Shown piece by piece: positions 44,883 to 53,822 of a stretch of DNA of 64,000 nucleotides. The notes beneath the pieces are model-generated. The model worked only from the letters and a program-made list of their open reading frames with translations, was not told the DNA's origin and made no database searches. This stretch comes from Rhodoferax sp. OV413 (GTDB lineage Bacteria > Pseudomonadota > Gammaproteobacteria > Burkholderiales > Burkholderiaceae_C), in assembly GCA_945861785.1 (NCBI GenBank), contig CAMAWD010000027.1, forward strand, positions 1 through 64,000, in the 5' to 3' direction. Made by a program: the position numbers and the translations under genes. Every line of letters starts with the position of its first letter. The stretch's first letter is position 1.

Positions 44883-45857
44883 ATGGATCCGACCCCTCTG
44901 CTGCGCGTGCGCAATCTCGTGAAGCGCTTTCCGATCCGCTCCGGGGTGCTGTCGCGCGTCACCGACCATGTGCATGCGGTGGATGGCGTCAGCCTGGACA
45001 TCCAGGCTGGCGAAACCCTGGGCCTGGTCGGCGAATCGGGCTGCGGCAAGTCCACCACCGGGCGCTGCATCCTGCGTCTGATCGAGCCCAGCGCGGGCGA
45101 GATCTGGTTCGAGGGCCGCAACGTCACGCATCTGGACAAGCGGGCCCACCGTGCGCTGACGCGCGACATGCAGATCATCTTCCAGGACCCGTTCGCGTCG
45201 CTCGATCCGCGCATGCAGGTCGGGCGCATCATCGGCGAAGCAATGGTGATCCACCGCCTGGCCCGCAACGCGCGCGAACGTCAGGACCGGGTGGTGCAGT
45301 TGCTCGAGACGGTGGGCCTGCACCCGGACCACCTGCACCGCTTCCCCCATGAGTTCTCGGGCGGGCAGCGCCAGCGCATCGGCATCGCCCGCGCGCTGGC
45401 CGTGAACCCGAAGCTCATCGTGTGCGACGAACCGGTGTCTGCGCTCGATGTGTCGATCCAGGCACAGGTCATCAACCTGCTGGAAGACCTGCAACAGCAA
45501 CTCGGCCTGACCTACCTGTTCATCGCGCATGACCTGTCGGTGGTGGAACACATCAGCACGCGCGTGGCCGTGATGTACCTGGGGCGGATCGTCGAAGTCG
45601 CGCCATCCCGTGCGCTGTACACCACACCCCGGCACCCCTACACCGAGGCGCTGCTGTCAGCGGTACCCATCCCTGACCCGACGGTTCAGCGCAAGCGGAT
45701 TGTGCTCAAGGGCGACGTGCCCAATCCGATTCAGCCCCCGCCAGGCTGCCATTTTCACCCCCGTTGCCCGCGCGCCGAGACGCGCTGCCGGACCGAAACG
45801 CCCGTGCTGCGCGACATGGCCGATGGACACCAGGTCGCCTGCCACTTTCCGAACTGA
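44883..45857 (+). CDS. Dipeptide-type ABC transporter ATPase (DppF-like)
   Basis: 324 aa from ATG 44883 ([16 protein letters not shown]), 8 bp after dppD. Walker [14 protein letters not shown], signature [15 protein letters not shown], Walker [15 protein letters not shown], and the terminal Cys motif [16 protein letters not shown]. It ends the ABCDF-type operon. The gene order and spacing match other Burkholderiales peptide transporters. Confidence 0.95.
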   Translation: MDPTPLLRVRNLVKRFPIRSGVLSRVTDHVHAVDGVSLDIQAGETLGLVGESGCGKSTTGRCILRLIEPSAGEIWFEGRNVTHLDKRAHRALTRDMQIIFQDPFASLDPRMQVGRIIGEAMVIHRLARNARERQDRVVQLLETVGLHPDHLHRFPHEFSGGQRQRIGIARALAVNPKLIVCDEPVSALDVSIQAQVINLLEDLQQQLGLTYLFIAHDLSVVEHISTRVAVMYLGRIVEVAPSRALYTTPRHPYTEALLSAVPIPDPTVQRKRIVLKGDVPNPIQPPPGCHFHPRCPRAETRCRTETPVLRDMADGHQVACHFPN

Positions 45858-45862
45858 ACCTC

Positions 45863-45877
45863 GCCTCGCCGTGAGGC
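45863..45877 (+). terminator. Hairpin after the dpp-type operon
   Basis: GCCTC and GAGGC form a 5-bp stem with a 5-base loop, 5 bp after the stop, followed by CTTTGG. The stem is short and the T-run poor, so the call is weak, but the position suits the end of the operon. Confidence 0.35.
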
Positions 45878-46103
45878 CTTTGGCTGCGTCGGTGATGATG
45901 GAACGCTCCTGGGCACTGCATCCGATCTGGTTCGCGGTGTAACCTTTGCGTGCAACCATGCCATGGCTGAGATTGAGCACATTGAAACCGCGCACAGGGA
46001 TTTTCATATGGTGGCCAAGCGCAACAAGGCGCTCAAGGAGGTGCGCGCCGGCGAGGCCCGGCGCATGGAGGCCCCCATGCAACGTCCCGCCAGAGCCAGC
46101 CAT

Positions 46104-47072
46104 CTACTCGGGGACGATGCCGGCGTCCTTGATCAGCTTGGCGTAACGCAGGGTTTCCGAACGCAGCAATGCATCGAACTGCTCCGGCGTGCCAGCCACG
46201 ACTTCCGCGCCCAACTGGGTCAGGCGTTCGCGAACGTCGGGTGAGCGCAGCGCTTCTCCGATGTCCCGGTTGAGCTTGTCGATCAGCGCCCGTGGAACCT
46301 TTGCCGGCGTGATGATGCCGCCCCAGGAATACATCCCGTAACCCTTGACACCCGCCTCGTCGAGTGTGGGCACATCCGGTAACAGCGCGGCCCGCTTGTC
46401 GCCACACACTGCCAGCAGCTTGATGCGGCCCGCCTTGACGTGGGGTGCCAGCGCGGCGACGGCGTCAAACATGACCTGCACCTCGCCCGAGAGCAGGTCT
46501 GGATGCGCCGCGGAGCTGCCCTTGTAGGGCACATGGTTCATCTTCGATTCCGACAGCTGCATGAACACTTCCGCAAACAGGTGCGGATTGCCGCCTGGCC
46601 CGGTGGACGCGAAGTCCACCTTGCCCGGCTGGGCTTTGAGCAATGCCACCAGTTCCCGCACGGTGTTGACATTGAGCTTGGGGTGTACGGCCAGACCCAA
46701 CTGCACGTTGGCAGTCTGGGTGACCGGCAGCAGGTCATTGAGCGTGTCAAACGGCACGCGCTTGTACGAGTACGGATTTCCCACATGGGAGCTGGCCACC
46801 AGCCCGATGGTGTAGCCATCGGGCGCGGCGCGCGCGATCAATTCGGTGCCGATCACTCCATTCGCGCCGGCCTTGTTGTCCACCACCACCTGGGTGCCGT
46901 ATTTCTTGCTGAGCTTCTCCGCGATGAGCCGCGCCGTGATGTCGGAGGCGCCCGCCGGCGGATAGGGGACGATGAGGCGGATCGGCTTGTTCGGGAATTC
47001 CTGCGCGCGCGCAGGTGCAAGCACGGTGGCACCGATGCCGGCGATAAGGGTGCGGCGGGTAAGCTGTTTCAT
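46104..47072 (-). CDS. Bug-family substrate-binding protein
   Basis: 322 aa. A Tat-like leader (TRRTLIAGIGATVLAPARAQ) precedes EFPNKPIRLIVPYPPAGASD, the classical Bug start. FASTGPGGNPHLFAEVFM and MNHVPYKGSSAAHPDLLSG are family-typical loop regions. It is last in a three-gene minus-strand unit after the GntR regulator and the enolase-superfamily enzyme, so it probably recognises the sugar acid that enzyme dehydrates. Confidence 0.94.
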   Translation of the reverse strand: MKQLTRRTLIAGIGATVLAPARAQEFPNKPIRLIVPYPPAGASDITARLIAEKLSKKYGTQVVVDNKAGANGVIGTELIARAAPDGYTIGLVASSHVGNPYSYKRVPFDTLNDLLPVTQTANVQLGLAVHPKLNVNTVRELVALLKAQPGKVDFASTGPGGNPHLFAEVFMQLSESKMNHVPYKGSSAAHPDLLSGEVQVMFDAVAALAPHVKAGRIKLLAVCGDKRAALLPDVPTLDEAGVKGYGMYSWGGIITPAKVPRALIDKLNRDIGEALRSPDVRERLTQLGAEVVAGTPEQFDALLRSETLRYAKLIKDAGIVPE

Positions 47073-47102
47073 GGAGGACTCCTGTTGGATGGGTTTGAGT
47101 GG

Positions 47103-47870
47103 TCAAGAGGAAGGCGGTGTCACTTCGCCCGCGCCTGCGGGGTTGCGCTTGTTTTCGGCGATGCGCAGATCATTGAGCGCGTTGCGCAGCGAGGTATCGA
47201 CGTGGCAGCGCGCGGCAGCCGCATACCGCGGTGCATCGAGCGAGCGCAGCGCGGCAAGCATTTCGCCATGGTCAACTGACTCGGCGGCTACGCGGTTGCG
47301 CCAGGTGTCGAGGCCGCGCCGGACCCAGGCACCCAGCAGTTGCCCTTGAATGCCGCGGTACATGGTCATCAGGAGCTGATTGCCGCTGAGTTCCACGATG
47401 CTGCCGTGAAACTGCCGGTTGCGTTCAATGTGTTGGCGCCCGTCGATGGCGTCGACCGTGGCCGTGATGCTCTGCAGCACCAACTCCAGCTTGTCGAGCT
47501 CGGACATGGCCAGTGCGCCCTGTTTCAATTGTTCGATCGCAAGTTCACCGGCCATTACCTCGAGCCCTCCTCGGACCTGCCACAGATCGGTCACCTGTTG
47601 CTCTGACGGTCGCCGCACATGAAAACCGCGCCGTGGTGTGGCTTCGATGAAGCCCTCGGCAGCGAGCCGCGCCAGCGCCTCGCGCACCGGGGTTGCGGTG
47701 GCATGGAACTTCTCGCACAACTCGTGCGGATAGAGTCGGCCCTGTGCCGCGCCCTCGGTGGAAAACAGGACGTAGTCACGGATATTGCGATACAGCATGT
47801 CGACCAGGCGTTCGCCCGGAACGCTGCTTTGCTGGAACGGGCTGCCGTCGTGCGCGGATGCGGCCATCAC
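47103..47870 (-). CDS. GntR-family transcriptional regulator (FadR/FCD type)
   Basis: 255 aa. N-terminal winged helix at about residues 20-90 with LYPHELCEKFHATATPVREA and RLAAEGFIEATPRRGFHV, then an all-helical FCD ligand domain with metal-ligand-type residues (RNRQFHGSIVELSGN). ATGA overlap with the upstream enolase gene and 30 bp to the Bug gene. It likely represses its own operon until the sugar-acid substrate binds; the inverted repeat at 49059-49099 is a candidate site. Confidence 0.92.
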   Translation of the reverse strand: MMAASAHDGSPFQQSSVPGERLVDMLYRNIRDYVLFSTEGAAQGRLYPHELCEKFHATATPVREALARLAAEGFIEATPRRGFHVRRPSEQQVTDLWQVRGGLEVMAGELAIEQLKQGALAMSELDKLELVLQSITATVDAIDGRQHIERNRQFHGSIVELSGNQLLMTMYRGIQGQLLGAWVRRGLDTWRNRVAAESVDHGEMLAALRSLDAPRYAAAARCHVDTSLRNALNDLRIAENKRNPAGAGEVTPPSS

Positions 47871-49045
47871 GCGGGCTCCTGGCGCACTTTTGCAGCGCGG
47901 ATGTCGTAGCTGGCCAACAGCTCCCAGTCAAGATCGCAGCCGTGGCCCGGTCGCCTGGTCGGCAAATATTTGCCATCCAGCAACGGCATGGGCGCCAGCG
48001 GCAGGTCGCTGCGCAAGGTGTTCGGAAGCAGGTTTGCCTCGTACACCGCAAAGGCTGGGGCCGCGCACGCGACGTGCACTGCGGCCGCGACACCGATGCA
48101 GGAACCAACCCCGTGCGGCGACAAGGCCACGCCATGGCGCGCGCAGATGCGGTCGATCTCCAGCATGCCGCTAACCCCTCCGGCCCGCGTGATGTTGGGC
48201 ATCAGCACGTCGGTCGCGCCGGCCCGCGCAAGCGCCTCGAAGCTGGCCGGCGAAAACTCGTTCTCGCCGCAGGCGATTGGCACCGGGCATTGGCGGCGCA
48301 CCTGGGCCAGTTCTTCGGGCGAGTCCGGACGGATCGGCTCTTCCAGCCAGGCGATGTCCAGCGGCTTGAGTGCCCTGGCCAACTCGATGGCCTCGCCAAC
48401 GCCGTAGGCGCAATTGGCGTCAAGCATCAGCCGTACGCCTCGGCCGATGGCATCGCGCACTGCCGCGATGTGGGCCATGTCGGTGCCCACGCCGCGGCCG
48501 ATCTTGAGCTTCACCGCCTTGAAGCCCTGTTCGACAAATGCCCGCGCATACTGCACCGATTGCTCCGGCGTGTCGAGATACGGCACCGGACTCACGTAGG
48601 TGTCCACCGGACCAACCGCGCCGCCGAGGTACTCCGCCAGCGGCTTGTCTGCCTGTCTGGCCAGCAGGTCCCACAGGGCGATGTCGATGCCACTCAGCGC
48701 TTCCATGGAGGGGCCGCGCGTATGCCCGAGCGCGACAAAAAACGCGTACAACGGCGCCAGCATGTCCGCGGGTGTGCCCACCGTTTGCCCCAGCAAGGCG
48801 GGAGCGAGCACGTCCTCCACCAGGCTGGCGGTTGGTTGGGCATGTGGCAAACCGAAGGCTTCGCCGATGCCGATGTGCCCGCTGTCGCTCTGAATCGTGA
48901 TGATGGTTGCGTGTTGGCCGGTGCGTGGCACCAGGCGAAAATGGTTGGCCGGCGCCAGCATGGAAGGGGGCACCTTGTCCGCTCCCCCATACTGGCGCGC
49001 GAACGAGGCGTACAAGGGAAAGGCCCGGATGGACGTGATTTTCAT
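47867..49045 (-). CDS. Mandelate racemase/muconate lactonizing enzyme family (enolase superfamily)
   Basis: 392 aa. The capping domain begins MKITSIRAFPLYASFARQYG. In the barrel: KLKIG (KxK base), LMLDANCAYG, WLEEPI and CGENEF (metal ligands Asp, Glu, Glu), and LSPHG with the second catalytic base. This pattern fits acid-sugar dehydratases or racemases. With a GntR regulator and a Bug receptor it forms a typical sugar-acid operon. The exact acid is not predictable by eye. Confidence 0.92.
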   Translation of the reverse strand: MKITSIRAFPLYASFARQYGGADKVPPSMLAPANHFRLVPRTGQHATIITIQSDSGHIGIGEAFGLPHAQPTASLVEDVLAPALLGQTVGTPADMLAPLYAFFVALGHTRGPSMEALSGIDIALWDLLARQADKPLAEYLGGAVGPVDTYVSPVPYLDTPEQSVQYARAFVEQGFKAVKLKIGRGVGTDMAHIAAVRDAIGRGVRLMLDANCAYGVGEAIELARALKPLDIAWLEEPIRPDSPEELAQVRRQCPVPIACGENEFSPASFEALARAGATDVLMPNITRAGGVSGMLEIDRICARHGVALSPHGVGSCIGVAAAVHVACAAPAFAVYEANLLPNTLRSDLPLAPMPLLDGKYLPTRRPGHGCDLDWELLASYDIRAAKVRQEPA

Positions 49046-49058
49046 GAAAGTTCCAAAA

Positions 49059-49099
49059 TTCGACCGTAAATAATAATTGATAAAAAATAATTTGTCGAA
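49059..49099. promoter_or_regulatory. AT-rich inverted repeat upstream of the enolase operon
   Basis: TTCGAC at 49059-49064 and GTCGAA at 49094-49099 flank 29 bp of AT-rich DNA containing TAATAATTGATAAAAAATAA. It begins 14 bp upstream of the start of the enolase-superfamily gene. The AT-rich core suits a promoter, and the flanking dyad suits binding by the GntR-type regulator of the same operon. Confidence 0.4.
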
Positions 49100-49379
49100 A
49101 TGAAGGGAGATGTGTGAATGCAGGCATGCACCGTCGCTTCGGTGGGTGGGCAGCGCACGACTGGAGGCGGTACCAGCCAGCGGCGACGGCGCTCTGCGCT
49201 CAGCGTGATTCGCGCAGTTCAGGAATGGGGGGCGTGCAGTTGCAAGCTCAAGCCAAATCTACGACGCCACCTGGCAATACAGATACTGTGGATGCTTGGC
49301 CTGCGCAAAGAAGAACCAGCGCTCGGCGATCAAACCCGGAGCCTGTATCGCGCGACGCAAGAAGCACGCGGAGCCTTTG

Positions 49380-49637
49380 CCGGCGTGAGGATGCCACCAT
49401 CAACCTGTGGGCATTGCCCGAGCAGCGAGACTGATTGATCATGCTGCAACCCTGCTGGGCAAGAACCGTTCAGACTTCATGCTTGAGGCCGCGTGCGACA
49501 AAGCCCAGGCGGTAGTACTTGATCAGCTATTCTTCAGCCTGAACGCCGACAAGTTCCAACAGTTCACGGCAATGCTCGACGCGCCGCCCAGCTGCAATTC
49601 AGGGCTTGAGCGCCTCATGGCGTTGACGGCTCCCTGA
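49380..49637 (+). pseudogene. TacA-type (DUF1778) antitoxin with a one-base frameshift
   Basis: The plus strand encodes ATINLWALPEQRD and, in the next frame, LIDHAATLLGKNRSDFMLEA followed by NADKFQQFTAMLDAPP: a near-complete DUF1778 antitoxin. The two halves are split by the loss of one base near 49430, where GAC-TGA replaces an expected GAC-CTG. No GNAT-type TacT toxin follows. The second half alone is open from 49407, but it lacks the N-terminal DNA-binding strand. Confidence 0.75.
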
Positions 49638-49818
49638 GCCACTTTTCGCCGGCACCAAGGCTGCGCTGGCCCTGCTGGGCGTGGACGTCGGCCCATGCAG
49701 GCGGCCATTCGCGCCCCTGGCTGCAGCCCAGCAGGCGAAGCTGGAGGCCAACGTGGCGAGCCACCTGATGGCGCGCTCGGCACCCGATTGCGCGGACCCG
49801 GTGCGATACTGGGCATGA
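49638..49818 (+). pseudogene. C-terminal remnant of a dihydrodipicolinate-synthase (DapA) family gene
   Basis: About 57 residues, GTKAALALLGVDVGPCRRPF and PLAAAQQAKLEANVASHL, match the end of DapA-family aldolases. The lysine Schiff-base region is absent. It starts directly after the antitoxin stop, marking a deletion joint. Its TGA overlaps the ATG of the next fragment, so the two were once a translationally coupled pair. Confidence 0.65.
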
Positions 49819-49994
49819 TGGCACTGACAGACCCATCCACAGCCCAAGCGCGAGCGCGAGCGGCAGACGCGTTCTCGCAGACCGATGCCAAAGCCCGCGC
49901 CAAGTTCCGTGTCGCTGCCGCAGCGGGTGGTGCCCGACTCAGCGCGATCGCGTATCCGCTGACCGGCAAGGCGATCCGCCACCTCGCCAGCTGA
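49815..49994 (+). pseudogene. N-terminal remnant resembling DUF2817 proteins
   Basis: A 59-codon frame (FSQTDAKARAKFRVAAAAGG, then LSAIAYPLTGK) resembles the first strand and helix of DUF2817 carboxypeptidase-like proteins and then stops. It overlaps the DapA remnant as ATGA. The assignment rests on a short stretch. It probably is not functional. Confidence 0.4.
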
Positions 49995-50020
49995 CCTTGG
50001 CCTGAACGAACGGAGCTCCC

Positions 50021-50815
50021 ATGGCAGAACGCGAAATCAATCTCGGTTTCATGAGCATGCGCCACGCGACGCTGCCCGAGCGTGCGGCAGTGGCGGCGCA
50101 GGCCGGGTTTCATGGCGTGGCACTGCGCGCCGACCGTTGGGCCGCGATGCAGTCCGAAGGCTGGGATGCAGCCCGGGTGCGCGCGCTGCTCGGCTCGCAT
50201 GGCCTGCGCGTGAGCGAGATCGAGCCACTGCGCTTCCTGCGCGATGACATGCTGCAGGCGGCGATTGAGATGGTTGATGCGTTTGGCGTGTCCCGCGTGC
50301 AGGTGACCCCACCCATCGATGGCAGCGCGGCCGACCTGGAGGCGGCGGCCCGTTGGTTGCGCCAGGTGGCGGAGCAACTTCCGGCGGTGCAGCTCGCGAT
50401 CGAGTTCCTTCCCCCCACCGACGTGCCGGACGCGCTGGCGGCGCTGCGCCTGATCGAGCGCGCTGGTGGCGCGCGCAACCTGGGTTTGTGTGTCGACAGC
50501 TGGCATGTGTTTCGTGGCGCAGGTCTCGCATCGCTGGAAGGCCTGGATCCCGCCCGGGTGTTTGTCATCCAGATCAACGACGGCCCGATGGCTGCGACCA
50601 TTCCCGACTACATCGAGGATTGCATCCGCTTCCGGCTGCCCTGCGGGCAAGGGGCGTTCGACCTGGACGGCTTTTTGCAGCGCTTGCCGCACGACACGCC
50701 AGTCAACGTGGCAGTGATCAACGAACAGCTCGATCGTCAGTCGCCCGCCGATGTGGCGCGTCACCTCTACACGAGCACCGCCGCGGCGCTGGCGCGGGCT
50801 GCGGCGACGCGCTGA
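50021..50815 (+). CDS. Sugar phosphate isomerase/epimerase-like TIM-barrel protein
   Basis: 264 aa. It belongs to the AP-endonuclease-2-like xylose-isomerase barrel family: GFMSMRHATLPERAAVAAQA, FHGVALRADRW, LAIEFLPPTDVPD with the metal Glu, LGLCVDSWHVFRG with Asp and His ligands, and VFVIQINDGP. It likely isomerises or epimerises a sugar or inositol-type substrate. It is the only intact gene among the surrounding remnants, apparently the survivor of an operon with the DapA-like and DUF2817-like genes. Confidence 0.82.
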   Translation: MAEREINLGFMSMRHATLPERAAVAAQAGFHGVALRADRWAAMQSEGWDAARVRALLGSHGLRVSEIEPLRFLRDDMLQAAIEMVDAFGVSRVQVTPPIDGSAADLEAAARWLRQVAEQLPAVQLAIEFLPPTDVPDALAALRLIERAGGARNLGLCVDSWHVFRGAGLASLEGLDPARVFVIQINDGPMAATIPDYIEDCIRFRLPCGQGAFDLDGFLQRLPHDTPVNVAVINEQLDRQSPADVARHLYTSTAAALARAAATR

Positions 50816-50819
50816 GCGC

Positions 50820-50965
50820 TCAGCGTGTCCGGGGCGCGGGCTGCGGCTCGGGCAGGTTCAGGGTCTGGCGTACCTGGTCCGTGGTGCCCAGCGGCCGGCC
50901 GACCTGGGCGCACAGGACCTTGGCCTCTTCCAGCAACTCGATGTTGGCAGCGGTCTGCTCGCCCC
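50820..50965 (-). pseudogene. C-terminal remnant of a beta-keto acid cleavage enzyme (BKACE/Kce family)
   Basis: The minus strand encodes EQTAANIELLEEAKVLCAQV, then GRPLGTTDQVRQTLNL and a short tail before the stop. This resembles the last helix of 3-keto-5-aminohexanoate cleavage proteins. The barrel is missing. It joins abruptly to the IS3 remnant near 50966, as if an insertion sequence entered the gene and a deletion followed. Confidence 0.5.
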
Positions 50966-51358
50966 GCGGGTGTATTCCTCATCGATCAGGCGCTTGAGCA
51001 CCTCGTCAATCTCAACAAACACCACCGGTTTGCGCTTGGCTTAGACCGTCGTGCGCCACACGCCAGCCAGCACGCACTGGCGCTTTTGCGTGACATCGGC
51101 ATGGGTACCGATCCAGGCATGCCGGATCATGGCGGGCTGATCCCGAATATTTTTTTAGCCAATCGAGCTCCATCTTCAAGCGCCCGATCTCACCGTACAG
51201 CCTGTCGAGCGCACTCTCGGCTGAGACTGGCTGAGGTCCACGTTTGCCTTGAACTCTGGCGGATGAACCCTGCGCCTTTTTGATTCAGTCATTGGCAACC
51301 CGTTTCTTCAGGCAGTGTCCCACTTGAACAGCTGTCCCAAATTCGGGGTCCATTTCAG
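50966..51358 (-). mobile_element. IS3-family insertion sequence remnant
   Basis: On the minus strand an OrfA-like frame starts at 51292 (MTESKRRRVHPPEFKA), breaks, and resumes in another frame with ESALDRLYGEIGRLKMELDW: an internal deletion in the IS3 OrfA helix-turn-helix/leucine-zipper protein. Downstream a fragment of the OrfB integrase start is visible (DEVLKRLIDEEYTR), cut before the DDE catalytic core. One end appears at 51334-51354 (CTGTCCCAAATTCGGGGTCC). The other end is lost. Immobile. Confidence 0.7.
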
Positions 51359-51360
51359 TC

Positions 51361-52506
51361 TTACTGCAGCGGCCGGAAAAACTCCCTCAGGTCAGCAACA
51401 ACCAGTTCGTGTTGCTCGGAGGGCGGGTGGTGGCCGCCCTTGGGCTGGATCGTCCATCGATGCAGATTGGTGGCACGCTCGGCGACCGCGCGCGGCATCA
51501 ACAACAGTTCCTTGGGGAAGACCGAGAACGCCGTGGGCACCTCGATGGCCCTGGGGCGATTATGGCGGGGTGCTGGAGGAACACCGCCGACGTAGTGGTC
51601 GTGGTAAATCCGCATCGACGTCGCGATGGACCGGTTGAGCCAGTAGATGGAGGCCGTCGTGCAAAGGAAGTCACGGTCGAACAGATTGAAGATGTTCCCA
51701 TCGTGGTCACCCCAGCCCCGCCGGCGGCCAAGGATCCAGGCAGCCATGCCGACCGGAGAATCCACCAAGGCGTACGCAATCGTCTGTGGTTCGTTGCGGT
51801 GTACCGTGGAGTGGCTCGTGATGACCGGTCGGGCCTCCAGGGCACGCTCCCACATCCACTTCTCGTCGGGCGCAAAGTCCTTCTCGCTGATCTGCCACAA
51901 CGCGACACCTGGCACATTCGGCAAGGTCAGCCACACGCCGATTACATGGTCAGGATAACCATGTCCCAGCTCACCGGTGATGGTGGAGCCCCAATCCCCA
52001 CCGCCAGCCGCGTAGCGGCTGTATCCCAGGACATCGGTCATCAGCACATGCCACAGATCTGCGATTCTGCGGGCTCCGACCTCGGTCGATTGAAGAGGCA
52101 CAGAGAATCCGAAACCTGGCAATGACGGGACGATCACGTCGAAAGCATACTCTGCCTTCCCGCCATGTGCCACCGGGTCCGTGAGCGGGCCGATCACCTG
52201 GCGCCAATCCCAGAATGTCCACGGCCAGCCATGCGAGAGGATGATCGGCTTGGGTGACGGGCCCTTGCCCGTCACATGAACGAAATAGATCGGGATGCCA
52301 TCGATCTCGACCATGAACTGTGCAAGCTGATTGATCTGGCGTTCCTGGGCACGCCAGTCGAACCCGTCAGCCCAATAAGCGGTCAGATCCTGCAACCAGC
52401 TTTGCTGCACGCCGTAACCGCCGTCCTCGTTCCCGAAGTCAGGCGCCCAACGTGTCGCTTTGATCCGCGCAATCATTGCCGCGAGTTCCGCTTGCGGGAC
52501 ATCCAC
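51361..52506 (-). CDS. Epoxide hydrolase (N-terminal EHN domain, alpha/beta fold)
   Basis: 381 aa from GTG 52506; no ATG is available, and the N-terminus is a few residues shorter than usual. It begins MDVPQAELAAMIARIKATRW, the EHN lid domain. The oxyanion region is SHGWPWTFWDW, the nucleophile Asp lies in AGGGDWGSTI, and the terminal His in KGGHHPPSEQHE. It adds water to an epoxide. It follows the luciferase-type oxidoreductase gene by 44 bp and probably shares its transcript. Confidence 0.9.
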   Translation of the reverse strand: MDVPQAELAAMIARIKATRWAPDFGNEDGGYGVQQSWLQDLTAYWADGFDWRAQERQINQLAQFMVEIDGIPIYFVHVTGKGPSPKPIILSHGWPWTFWDWRQVIGPLTDPVAHGGKAEYAFDVIVPSLPGFGFSVPLQSTEVGARRIADLWHVLMTDVLGYSRYAAGGGDWGSTITGELGHGYPDHVIGVWLTLPNVPGVALWQISEKDFAPDEKWMWERALEARPVITSHSTVHRNEPQTIAYALVDSPVGMAAWILGRRRGWGDHDGNIFNLFDRDFLCTTASIYWLNRSIATSMRIYHDHYVGGVPPAPRHNRPRAIEVPTAFSVFPKELLLMPRAVAERATNLHRWTIQPKGGHHPPSEQHELVVADLREFFRPLQ

Positions 52507-52550
52507 CTGAAATGCCGCGCCCGCGCAGCTTCTGCCGCTCGCTCAGGCGT

Positions 52551-53654
52551 TCAATGTACGGCAATCGCCCGATTGAACCGTGGCATCACGTCCTGCGCCA
52601 GCAATCGCATCGAGTTCTTCCACAGTTCAGGTTGGTCCCAATCATGGCTGGTTGCCAACAACGTGCCGAAATGCCCGACTTCTTCGCGCAATGCGACAAG
52701 CTGGTCAAGGACGCGACCAGGGGTTCCGCAAATCACTTGCGAGCGCGTGATTTTCTCAACGGTCGTGTCCTCGTCGCTCATCGCCGGATCAGGCTTGACC
52801 ATGTGCAGCGCGCCTCGCCCTTTGGCAAAGTTGAAACGGAAGAACTTGTAGTAATAGTTCAGCGCCGACTCCGGGTCAGCCAGGTAGTCTTCGGCCTGCG
52901 CCTCCGACTCGGTCACCAGACAACACCGTCCGACCCTCCAGTTCGCGGGATCCGGTCGTCGGCCCACCTCTTCGCAGCCCGCTGCATAGGTCTCCCAGTG
53001 CTCACGCAGATAGCGCCGGTGAATGAAGTTGCCCGACATCGCAATCCATCCGCGTTGCCCCGCTGTGCGGCACCCGTATGAATTGGGAGTGATCACGGCA
53101 ATCGCCACCGGCGGAAACGGTTGTTGGAGCGGACGAGGCGTCCACCCGACCTTGAACTCCGGCCACAAGCTGTCCTTGAGCTTGATGTTCCAGAACTCCC
53201 CCGGAAGTTCAAACGGCGGCTCCTTGGACCAGAGGGCGTGCACGTGCGCCAGCGACTCCATCATCATCCGCCCCCGCACATCGGGCTTGGTCAGGTCGAA
53301 GGCCTCGATGTCCGTGTAAAGGCTGCCCGAGCCGATACCCATGATCAGCCGACCACCGCAAAGGTTGTCAAATTGCGCCACGCTGGAGGCCACCGCCACT
53401 GGATGCATCAAGGGCAGGTTCAGGACGCCGGTTCCAAGTCGAATGTTCTTCGTCTGGTTCGCAATGCTTGCCAGGAACATCAGTGGTGAGGTGATGCGTT
53501 CAAGCTGCGAGGTGTGGTGTTCGCCCACAAAGAACTCGGAGTACCCCAGTTGATCCGCCAGCACCACAGCCTCCTGATCTTCGCGCAGGACGTCCGGATA
53601 GGGCCTCTCCGGCCGATGGATCGGCATTGCGAACATTCCCAGCTTGATTGACAT
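52551..53654 (-). CDS. LLM-class flavin-dependent oxidoreductase (luciferase-like monooxygenase)
   Basis: 367 aa. F420/FMN-barrel signatures of bacterial luciferase-like proteins: FFVGEHHTSQLERITSPLMF, LGTGVLNLPLMHPV, and GGRLIMGIGSGS. These enzymes insert oxygen into ketones, terpenoids or nitrilotriacetate-like substrates with reduced flavin from a reductase; none is adjacent. It is transcribed away from livK, sharing the 168-bp region that contains the first CAAACA-type operator. Confidence 0.9.
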   Translation of the reverse strand: MSIKLGMFAMPIHRPERPYPDVLREDQEAVVLADQLGYSEFFVGEHHTSQLERITSPLMFLASIANQTKNIRLGTGVLNLPLMHPVAVASSVAQFDNLCGGRLIMGIGSGSLYTDIEAFDLTKPDVRGRMMMESLAHVHALWSKEPPFELPGEFWNIKLKDSLWPEFKVGWTPRPLQQPFPPVAIAVITPNSYGCRTAGQRGWIAMSGNFIHRRYLREHWETYAAGCEEVGRRPDPANWRVGRCCLVTESEAQAEDYLADPESALNYYYKFFRFNFAKGRGALHMVKPDPAMSDEDTTVEKITRSQVICGTPGRVLDQLVALREEVGHFGTLLATSHDWDQPELWKNSMRLLAQDVMPRFNRAIAVH

Positions 53655-53719
53655 GCCAATTTCTCACAATTCAAGGTGATGGGGCTTGCGCCAGCCTGCC
53701 CGTCTGCCGCCAATGATAA

Positions 53720-53733
53720 CAAACAGTTGTTTT
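53720..53733. promoter_or_regulatory. Operator candidate CAAACAGTTGTTTT in the divergent LLM/livK region
   Basis: The 14-mer differs at two positions from the perfect palindrome CAAACAATTGTTTG found at 58779, and lies in the intergenic region between the divergent LLM-oxidoreductase and livK genes. Dyads of this type and size are typical TetR-family operators; the TetR gene at 61.9-62.5 kb is the obvious candidate regulator. Confidence 0.6.
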
Positions 53734-53822
53734 TTCTGAGACTTTCGATCAGAATGACGCCGGGCAGGCGCAGGAACACTTGCCTTGCCGGTTCGGTCAA
53801 TGCACAAACTACGGAGACTCCC

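Noticed and set aside
49118-49438. Open frames of about 106 codons before the antitoxin remnant
   Set aside because: Composition is low in structure-forming patterns, two frames are equally open, and no homology was recognised.
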